IMG/VR virus record: IMGVR_UViG_3300021139_000125
Span: 1-26,064 of that record
Direction: 5' to 3' (one strand)
DNA: 26,064 nucleotides
Source of the DNA: a virus
Part shown: positions 1 through 4,828 of the stretch, in pieces
How positions within the stretch are numbered: position 1 is the first letter of the stretch
How the letters are laid out: each line of letters begins with the position of its first letter
Made by a program: the position numbers and the translations under genes
The notes under the pieces: model-generated
What the model saw: the letters and a program-made list of their open reading frames with translations, nothing else
The model's database searches: none
What the model was told of the DNA's origin: nothing

Positions 1-97
1 GGCCAGCTAAAAAAAGAGCACTACCCAAGATGCTCACAGCAAAAAGGCCAAAAGCCCAAGTCGGCACGCTGAGATAAATCGGCTGTTTCAGTTTCAC
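1..97 (-). CDS. Partial small membrane protein, runs off left edge
   Basis: A GTG at 97-95 overlaps the TGA of the upstream gene (GTGA), and the frame stays open to the window edge. The visible 32 residues begin with a basic stretch (VKLKQP) followed by a hydrophobic run rich in L, F, A and V (about residues 12-32), consistent with one membrane helix or signal anchor. It would be the second gene of the leftward early operon that starts at the operator near 290-380. The family is not recognisable from this fragment. The call rests on the four-base coupling and the membrane-like composition. Confidence 0.45.
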   Translation of the reverse strand, partial: MKLKQPIYLSVPTWAFGLFAVSILGSALFLAG

Positions 98-279
98 GCC
101 GCCACCTCCGTGCGCTGAGAGTTATCCGTGGTGCGGAGCGCCCGGCGCTTGCGCACAAATTCACGGGACGCTTCGAGCACCAAAGCCCCCAGCGACTTCC
201 CCTCCTCGCGTGCAGCGTTCACCATCTCCCCGAGTTCGTCGGGCTTCAGATCGTCAGTAATGTTCAGTGTCAGTGTCAT
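94..279 (-). CDS. Small ribbon-helix-helix-like protein, first gene of leftward operon
   Basis: The 61-residue protein starts with a beta-strand-like MTLTLNIT, followed by two helices (about residues 13-26 and 28-46) and a basic RKRR patch. This is the layout of CopG/Arc-type ribbon-helix-helix regulators. It is divergent from the XRE gene, and its ATG lies 10 bases from the nearest operator half-site, so it sits where a Cro-like or early regulator would be expected. No Shine-Dalgarno is visible before the ATG. The C-terminal 12 residues are polar and probably disordered. The RHH assignment is by secondary-structure reading only; a small toxin-antitoxin-type antitoxin is an alternative. Confidence 0.55.
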   Translation of the reverse strand: MTLTLNITDDLKPDELGEMVNAAREEGKSLGALVLEASREFVRKRRALRTTDNSQRTEVAA

Positions 280-289
280 GGCGTTATTA

Positions 290-379
290 CATTGGTTAAA
301 TAATGTGACCCATTATTTAACCAATGGTTGAATCAGGCAACTGAAAACTTGCACATTGGCTAAAATAATTTAACCAATG
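290..379. promoter_or_regulatory. Divergent operator: two inverted repeats, four half-sites
   Basis: A perfect 16-bp inverted repeat, CATTGGTTAAATAATG (290-305) against 311-326, has a 5-bp spacer. A second pair, CATTGGCTAAA (354-364) against 369-379, has one mismatch. All four half-sites share CATTGG(T/C)TAAA. The block fills the space between the divergent genes starting at 279 (minus) and 382 (plus). Its A+T-rich cores probably contain both -10 regions; for example TAAAAT at 361-366 could serve the plus-strand gene. This is the expected layout for a lysogeny switch where a dimeric repressor controls its own gene and the early operon. Confidence 0.8.
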
Positions 380-381
380 GG

Positions 382-780
382 ATGGTTATCACCCCAGAAC
401 AGCTCCGCTTCCTTCGTGACCAACGCCGCATGACACGGGAAGAACTCGCCAAAGAACTCGACTGCTCCGCTGGGGCCATTGTTCACTGGGAGGGTGGCAA
501 ACGCGAAATCCCCTTCTGGGTCGCCGACAAGATGTTCGCCAAAATGCCCGTGAGCTTCACCATTCAGGAGCTCGCCGAAATGTACGATCTCTGCCGCGAG
601 GAAGCCATGGGCATGAGTGAGCTCATCCAGGAAGCCGTGCGCTCCAAACTCGAACAACGCCGGGCCTCACAAACGCCACCAGCTACGAAGTTTGCCCAGT
701 TCCCCGCACAGCAGCCGTCAAGCCCCGTCGCCGAAGATCCCCGCGACCAACACAAAGCCAAAGACGGCACCAACGACTAG
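382..780 (+). CDS. XRE-family HTH regulator, likely phage repressor
   Basis: The 132-residue protein opens with a Cro/C1-type helix-turn-helix (about residues 4-50): PEQLRFLRDQRRMTREELAK, then a Ser-Ala-Gly-Ala recognition helix and HWEGGKR. The middle (55-92) is helical and may dimerise. The last 40 residues are Pro/Gln/Ala-rich and look disordered. It is the only clear plus-strand gene, divergent from the early operon, with its start two bases after the last operator half-site. Hence it has essentially no leader and no Shine-Dalgarno, so the message is probably very short-leadered or leaderless. A good terminator follows. It is the best candidate for the lysogeny repressor, but it is shorter than lambda CI and has no LexA-type cleavage domain, so induction would need another route. 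Confidence 0.8.
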   Translation: MVITPEQLRFLRDQRRMTREELAKELDCSAGAIVHWEGGKREIPFWVADKMFAKMPVSFTIQELAEMYDLCREEAMGMSELIQEAVRSKLEQRRASQTPPATKFAQFPAQQPSSPVAEDPRDQHKAKDGTND

Positions 781-816
781 AGCCTCTAAACATCATCGAC
801 GCCCGTCAAGCCTTCA

Positions 817-841
817 AAGCCGCTCAATGAGCGGCTTTTTT
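817..841 (+). terminator. Rho-independent terminator of the XRE gene
   Basis: AAGCCGCTCA (817-826) pairs with 828-837 around a tiny loop and is followed by six T (836-841). It lies 37 bases after the XRE stop codon and just before the end of the convergent integrase gene. The A-run on the left arm could also let it work on the minus strand. Confidence 0.85.
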
Positions 842-869
842 CATGCGTAGTCCTCGTCATCGCAAACCG

Positions 870-2042
870 CTAGGTGCACGGGGAAAGCTCCCAGAACTTC
901 TTCGCCTCCGCCGGCGTCGTCTGCCCACGGTAGTGCTTATAAATCAGCTCGGCATTCACATGCCCCATGAGCATCTGCAGGCGCTTCTCGTCGCCATGCA
1001 GCGCCAGCCACATCGTGGCAAAGGTGTGCCGCATCGCATCATGCGGCCAGCCATCGAGCAGCTTCACCGCCTTTCGCAGGGCCTTCCACTTGCGGACGAA
1101 ATTCGTCGGCAGGATTTTCCCTTCACGGCTCGGGCACAGCGCCAGCCAGGCCCGTGCATTCTCAGGCAGATCCACCACACGCCTGGACCTCGACTTCGCC
1201 GTGTGGCCACGCACCCAGACCACGTCCTCACGCACCGCATCCCACGTCAGCTCTCCTAGCTCACGCTCCGGCCGCAAGCCACAGAACAGCCCCAGGGCCG
1301 CCACTGCCAGGCAATCCCGAAAATCCACCTGCTCAAGATCCTGCTCAACCCACACGCCCTTCTCATCGCGCCGCAGTGCCCCCGGCTTCACCATCGCCGC
1401 CCTGGTCAGCAACCGCGCCACATCATCCACCTGCAGGAACTCGATCTCCCCATCCGCGATCTTCTTTCTCGGCACCGCATCACACGGGTTCATCGTCAGA
1501 TACTTCTGATCGATCCCCCACTGAAACAACGTCCGCAGATCGGTCCGGTAGTTGTTCCAAGTCTTCTCCGACCACTCATTGTCACGCAGCCACCCCGTGA
1601 TGTCATCGCACACAATCTCATGCGCCAACCGCCCGCCATGCCCCGCCTTCGCGAACTTCTCAGTCGGCGATTTGAACTGCTTCAAATACCGCTCGCTCTG
1701 CCCTTCCTCCCTCTTCGCCGCAATGCACATCGTGATCAGCTCATCCAGTTTCACCGGCTCTTTCGCCGGCTTCGCGTGCCGCAAATAAAAATCCACCGCC
1801 TCAGTCATCGAGGCCCCCACCGCCTGCAGTCGGTCGCGCAGCTGCATAAACAAAAGCCGGTCAGCCTCGCTCAAAGTAAAAGCCTGATGCCCGGATTCCT
1901 TCAAGACGGCTTTGAGTCTCGCCATCTCCGCCATCGCATCGTCTTTGTTGGCAAACGACAACTGCTTGCGTTTCCCATTGATCAAGCCGCAGTCAAGCTG
2001 CCAGCTAAACCCGTTTCGACACTTGCGTTTTCGCAGGTTCAT
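870..2042 (-). CDS. int: Tyrosine-recombinase integrase
   Basis: The 390-residue site-specific recombinase would join attP to the host tRNA-Met gene and, with helpers, excise the prophage. The layout has three parts: an N-terminal arm-binding-type domain (1-50), a SAM-like core-binding domain (about 95-185, including the WNNYRTDLRTLFQWG helix) and a catalytic domain (about 200-380). Visible catalytic residues are R257 in GLRP, K283 in TAKS, the HDAMRH box with R338, H361 in MGH and Y371 in KHYRG. The gene overlaps the upstream GIY-YIG gene by ATGA, so the two are translationally coupled. The first 42 residues closely resemble the start of that GIY-YIG protein. Placement beside the tRNA-derived attP fits this role. 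Confidence 0.93.
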   Translation of the reverse strand: MNLRKRKCRNGFSWQLDCGLINGKRKQLSFANKDDAMAEMARLKAVLKESGHQAFTLSEADRLLFMQLRDRLQAVGASMTEAVDFYLRHAKPAKEPVKLDELITMCIAAKREEGQSERYLKQFKSPTEKFAKAGHGGRLAHEIVCDDITGWLRDNEWSEKTWNNYRTDLRTLFQWGIDQKYLTMNPCDAVPRKKIADGEIEFLQVDDVARLLTRAAMVKPGALRRDEKGVWVEQDLEQVDFRDCLAVAALGLFCGLRPERELGELTWDAVREDVVWVRGHTAKSRSRRVVDLPENARAWLALCPSREGKILPTNFVRKWKALRKAVKLLDGWPHDAMRHTFATMWLALHGDEKRLQMLMGHVNAELIYKHYRGQTTPAEAKKFWELSPCT

Positions 2043-2647
2043 TTGGAAGGCACCGGGTAGTCCTGGATGTTGTATTCAGGCCGTAAGCGCTGAATCCATT
2101 CGCGCTCCACTCGGTGCATCTGCGCCGGTGGCACAGCCAGCCAGGCCACGGCATCAAACTTCTTCAGCCCCTCTGCCAGGTGATCATGCACGCGGCGTAA
2201 AACACTCACAGCCTGCCCCACATACACCACCACATTCTCTCGGAGAAGGAAATAAACCCCCGTCGCCTGGGGGATGGAATGCATCACCAGCTTCTCGCGC
2301 AGATCGAACAAAGCGTCAGGAACCAAGACTGCCACCTCCCACGACTTCAAAGCCGCCAGCTTTCCCTCAAGTTCAAAAATCCTTTGCTTCGCATTAGTCA
2401 GCTCCCCCACTTGAGCCAGCAGCTCCGCGTTCAGATGCTCCAATTCAGCGACCCTTTGATCCAGAGCTCCGAGCTTTTCAAAAGGCAATCGCCCCTCGGT
2501 TTTGAACGAGGACTGCTGTTCAGCCAGTGCAGCCAGAGCCGCTTCTTTCGTCTTGAAAGAAAGCTGCATCCTCCTGCCCTCAACGATCCCGCAATCAAGC
2601 TGCCAAGAGACATTTCCAGATGGAAGTTTACGCTTTCGGACTTTCAT
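2039..2647 (-). CDS. GIY-YIG nuclease-like protein with integrase-type N-terminal domain
   Basis: The 202-residue protein has three parts. Residues 1-42 are paralogous to the integrase N-terminus: both carry RKRK, SWQLDCG and QLSF at matching positions. Residues 55-101 form a leucine-rich coiled coil. Residues 125-195 form a GIY-YIG domain with GVY (130-132), YVG (142-144), an Arg pair at 151-152, catalytic-type Glu181 and the terminal RLRPEYN motif, so the key catalytic residues look intact. The gene ends in a four-base overlap with the integrase and is the first gene left of attP. I infer that it binds the same att-region DNA as the integrase, perhaps as a recombination accessory, or is a homing-type nuclease that captured the domain. 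A GAGG lies one base from the ATG, closer than usual. Confidence 0.85.
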   Translation of the reverse strand: MKVRKRKLPSGNVSWQLDCGIVEGRRMQLSFKTKEAALAALAEQQSSFKTEGRLPFEKLGALDQRVAELEHLNAELLAQVGELTNAKQRIFELEGKLAALKSWEVAVLVPDALFDLREKLVMHSIPQATGVYFLLRENVVVYVGQAVSVLRRVHDHLAEGLKKFDAVAWLAVPPAQMHRVEREWIQRLRPEYNIQDYPVPSK

Positions 2648-2817
2648 ACCTCAACATTAATCAGACGCGTTACACGTTTGCAACATATTATCCATTTTGC
2701 CGTAACGCTTAAAATGTCACGAATGGTCATTTTCCATCCATTTACCGCCATCCATCCCCAACGCCCTCCCCAGACGCAAAAACGCCCAGTATCACTGGGA
2801 CACTGGGCGTTTGAGAT
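2648..2817. other. Integrase-side flank of attP, candidate arm-site region
   Basis: This non-coding, A+T-rich stretch lies between the GIY-YIG start and the tRNA 3' end. Visible structure includes GCGTTAC (2668-2674) inverted as GTAACGC (2703-2709), two direct copies of CCATCCAT (2735-2742 and 2749-2756) and the stem-loop at 2780-2812. GATAAT on the minus strand (about 2690) could be a -10 for the integrase operon. The repeats sit where integrase arm-type sites are expected, but the functional role is inferred only from position. Confidence 0.4.
2780..2812. terminator. Stem-loop terminator beside attP
   Basis: AAACGCCCAGT (2780-2790) pairs perfectly with ACTGGGCGTTT (2802-2812) around an 11-nt loop. 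On the minus strand it lies just beyond the tRNA CCA end. After integration it would become the terminator of the restored host tRNA-Met gene, or it could shield the integrase operon from late read-through. T-tracts are short on both sides, so efficiency is uncertain. Confidence 0.65.
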
Positions 2818-2868
2818 TGGTTGCGGGAGTAGGATTTGAACCTACGACCTTCAGGTTATGAGCCTGAC
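2818..2868 (-). other. attP: attP core: 3' part of tRNA-Met(CAT) including CCA
   Basis: On the minus strand this reads as the anticodon arm with CAT anticodon, variable region, a perfect 5-bp T stem (GTAGG/CCTAC) with loop TTCAAAT, the acceptor strand TCCCGCA, discriminator A and CCA. The sequence beyond 2868 (about 2869-2900) does not form a D-arm or 5' acceptor strand, so only the 3' portion is present. Phages that integrate in tRNA genes carry exactly such a 3' segment to rebuild the gene on insertion. TCAGG/CCTGA in the anticodon stem suggests initiator tRNA-fMet, but without the 5' half this is not certain. Confidence 0.85.
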
Positions 2869-2991
2869 GAGACTTTGTTCATTATCAAAGGTTTATGACA
2901 TTCTCGTAACTCGCGAGTCACATCTTGGAGGTTTTCAGGTTTTCGGACTGAAGACGACATTGAGAGCAATGCTGGCTTACTGCGGAATGGC
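2869..2991. other. Non-coding lysis-side flank of attP
   Basis: This stretch lies between the tRNA-derived core and the end of the GH75-type gene. The only structure I see is a 10-bp palindrome, ACTCGCGAGT (2909-2918). No convincing coding frame or terminator is visible. It corresponds to the P or P' flank of attP and may hold further integrase binding sites. Confidence 0.4.
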
Positions 2992-3474
2992 CTACAGATG
3001 ATGCAGCGCAAACTGAATGCCTTTGACCTCGGCGGGCTTGCCGGGAAACAAGATCCACTCGACGGGGTGCGCGGGATCGTGATCGAAGCCGCCACTGACT
3101 GAGGATTCAGGGATGCCGAGGGCACGGGCGAGGGCCTCGCTGCCTTCGCCGACTTTATGAGGCGGGCCGACGTCGCCGATGACGGCGTTGACGGTCTTTC
3201 CTTTGTAGCTGACGAGCGCTAATGCCCCCAGGAATACCGCAGGCAGGCTGGCGGCGATGTAGGGGTTTAAAACGACGTAAGGCAGCGTGTAGGCATCGAT
3301 GGGTTTACCGTCCGGCGTGTGCAGGCTGGTATCCTTTTGGTAGCAGCGATCGTGGAAATGATTCGTGGGATCGCCATCGCCATCGACGCGATACCAGGGC
3401 GTGGTGTAGATGACGCGGTCGGGCTGGACGTTGATCGCGATGCCTTCAATGAATAATGCGGTGCGCAGGGTCAT
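2992..3474 (-). CDS. GH75 chitosanase-like glycoside hydrolase, candidate endolysin
   Basis: The 160-residue protein resembles glycoside hydrolase family 75. It has a YVVLNPY strand, a GALALVSYKGKTVNAVIGDVG core and the GEGSEALARALG helix. Asp101 (GDVG) and Glu110 (GEGS) are nine residues apart, the spacing known for the catalytic Asp/Glu pair of fungal GH75 chitosanases. It has no signal peptide, as expected for a holin-released endolysin. It is the last gene of the late region and follows two membrane proteins, the normal place for lysis. Family members hydrolyse beta-1,4-linked glucosamine chains. I infer that it attacks host wall glycan, which would make sense if the peptidoglycan is partly de-N-acetylated. 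The family match is fairly strong; the lysis role is contextual. Confidence 0.75.
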   Translation of the reverse strand: MTLRTALFIEGIAINVQPDRVIYTTPWYRVDGDGDPTNHFHDRCYQKDTSLHTPDGKPIDAYTLPYVVLNPYIAASLPAVFLGALALVSYKGKTVNAVIGDVGPPHKVGEGSEALARALGIPESSVSGGFDHDPAHPVEWILFPGKPAEVKGIQFALHHL

Positions 3475-3499
3475 GCTCGTGCCCCAGTGTCAAACAAAA

Positions 3500-3528
3500 C
3501 ACCCTGGCTCCTTACAGGAACCGGGGTG
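3500..3528 (-). terminator. Stem-loop with T-tract upstream of the GH75 gene
   Basis: On the minus strand, CACCCCGGTTCCT pairs with AGGAGCCAGGGTG (two G-T wobbles) and is followed by TTTTGTTT. It lies between the holin/lipoprotein gene and the GH75 gene. It could terminate or attenuate late transcripts, making lysis-enzyme expression separately tuned. Confidence 0.65.
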
Positions 3529-3596
3529 CTGTGAATGCTGCGGCAGCTTCGGGAGGCCGTTCACGCGGCCTATCGCGGTGTGTGTGGGTAAATAAA

Positions 3597-4136
3597 TCAG
3601 TTGGTAGCTGCGGCTGGCGTGGCAGGTGCCAAGGCCTGTGTTAGCACGGCGGTCGTGGCCTTGATGATGAGATTGTCACCGGGGCTGACGAGGCCTTTCT
3701 GCGCGGCCACATCGAGCCCAATCTCACCGAGCTGCACCATCTTGCTTACGGTGCTGTTACCCGATGTGACGACAGCGATGCCGTTGCCGATAGAAACTGC
3801 ATCGCCCGGCGAGAGCTTGCCGAGATTGACGGCTTCCTGGATACCCAAGTTGGCGAGCTGCACCTCGACCGCTTTGGCTTTCGGAGTGCTCAGGGCCGCA
3901 CCCCACTGCTTCATGGTTGTGCAGCTTGGGATGATGAGCAGTGCCAGGCAGCCAATGAGGACCTTGGCAGTCCCAGTCACGCCGGCATCTTTGGCCACAT
4001 AGCCGAGGACGGCGATCAGGGCGGGAATAACCCACAGTTTCCAGTCGACCAGACTGCCGCCGTTAGCCTGAAATTGCGAGATGAAGGTAAGGCCAGCGAG
4101 TGCGGCCCCGACGATGGTGGTGCGATAGTTTTGCAT
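3597..4136 (-). CDS. Holin-like membrane protein fused in frame to a lipoprotein-like domain
   Basis: The 179-residue protein has two parts. Residues 1-50 resemble small phage holins: helix 1 about 8-22, a short Gly-rich turn, helix 2 about 33-48, then AKDAGVTG. Residues 56-72 form a third hydrophobic segment ending in a lipobox-like IIPSC with Cys72, followed by a polar Ala/Val/Gly-rich domain to residue 179. An in-frame GTG at codon 53 (3980) would start a separate lipoprotein with a textbook signal (TAKVLIGC...IIPSC). An AGGGG lies about six bases before the ATG, one of the few Shine-Dalgarno-like sites here. The setting next to the GH75 gene suggests holin and/or outer-membrane spanin-like functions. 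Confidence 0.65.
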   Translation of the reverse strand: MQNYRTTIVGAALAGLTFISQFQANGGSLVDWKLWVIPALIAVLGYVAKDAGVTGTAKVLIGCLALLIIPSCTTMKQWGAALSTPKAKAVEVQLANLGIQEAVNLGKLSPGDAVSIGNGIAVVTSGNSTVSKMVQLGEIGLDVAAQKGLVSPGDNLIIKATTAVLTQALAPATPAAATN

Positions 4137-4158
4137 AGCATCCCCTGCCCCGTGTCAA

Positions 4159-4470
4159 TCACTGCCCGGCTTTGTGCGCGATGCGCGCCTCTTTGCCGAT
4201 CTCATCGACGGAGCTTTTGAGGACCACAATCGCGGTCGCGAGCTGGCTGTCACTGACTGCGCGGGTTTCCAGCAGCGTCATGAGCCGGTCGGTCTGGCGG
4301 GCATGATCCTCATACACTTTACTCAAGGCCATTGCGCATGCCATGGCGATGATGATGCCGCCGCCGAACCTGCCCACTGCCCAGACAATGAGCCCGTTGA
4401 GCGTGGGCGGAACCTGCACAGCGGCAGGCGTGTCGTTTTGCGCGATGCTATGGAGTGTTTCAGTGCCCAT
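4159..4470 (-). CDS. Single-span membrane protein with C-terminal helix, lysis module
   Basis: The 103-residue protein has one transmembrane helix (about residues 27-49, LIVWAVGRFGGGIIIAMACA) followed by a charged helical region (50-100) likely to form a coiled coil. This is the shape of an inner-membrane spanin or of a class of small phage accessory holins. It lies 13 bases downstream of the gene at 4484-4780 and just upstream of the holin/lipoprotein gene. The stop codon is directly followed by TTGACAC. I do not recognise a named family; the lysis role is inferred from topology and neighbours. Confidence 0.6.
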   Translation of the reverse strand: MGTETLHSIAQNDTPAAVQVPPTLNGLIVWAVGRFGGGIIIAMACAMALSKVYEDHARQTDRLMTLLETRAVSDSQLATAIVVLKSSVDEIGKEARIAHKAGQ

Positions 4471-4483
4471 AGTGTTTGATGGA

Positions 4484-4780
4484 TTACAGGCCCAGTAGGG
4501 GCACCAGCGCCGTCAGCGCATCAGTGATGGTTTGCACCTGCGCAGCGATGGCGGGATTTGCGGCGGCGGCAGCGTAGATGTCTGGCACCTGGTGGTTGAG
4601 GACTGGCCCCACGGCGATGACGCCGGTGCCGACCTCGAGGTAGCGCTGCGAGGTGATGAGTGCGGAGCCGCCGACGCCGGTGGTGGCGGAGAGGCGGGGA
4701 GTGATGACGAGGCCGATGGCAGTGTGCTGCGCAGTGGCTCCGCCGGGAAGTGCGATGGGCTGGGTGGTGTTGATGGCCAT
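4484..4780 (-). CDS. Hypothetical protein between tail fibre and lysis genes
   Basis: The 98-residue protein has no recognised domain. The N-terminal 55 residues are Thr/Ala/Gly/Val-rich and probably beta (QHTAIGLVITPRLS...). The end is an Ala-rich helix (residues 66-98, YAAAAANPAIAAQVQTITDA). It lies between the coiled-coil fibre and the lysis genes, so it could be a fibre-associated or structural accessory protein. Its upstream region consists of tandem 16-bp repeats, not an ordinary ribosome-binding site. Confidence 0.55.
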   Translation of the reverse strand: MAINTTQPIALPGGATAQHTAIGLVITPRLSATTGVGGSALITSQRYLEVGTGVIAVGPVLNHQVPDIYAAAAANPAIAAQVQTITDALTALVPLLGL

Positions 4781-4787
4781 AATGGTG

Positions 4788-4828
4788 ATGTTGTGGTATG
4801 TTGTGGGATAAGTATGTTGTGGGATAAT
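4788..4828. repeat. Tandem 16-bp repeat before the 4780 start
   Basis: TATGTTGTGGGATAAG (4797-4812) is followed by a second copy with one mismatch at the end (4813-4828), and a partial third copy, ATGTTGTGG, lies at 4788-4796. It fills the gap between the fibre stop codon and the next start. It may be a regulatory site or simple slippage. Confidence 0.7.

Noticed and set aside
2818-2868. Complete tRNA-Met gene
   Set aside because: Only the 3' portion is present; no D-arm or 5' acceptor strand can be formed from the adjacent sequence.
2856-3125. Minus-strand open frame running from the GH75 gene into the tRNA fragment
   Set aside because: It overlaps the GH75 gene out of frame and would use attP core as coding DNA; composition is Ser/Pro/Arg-rich shadow type.
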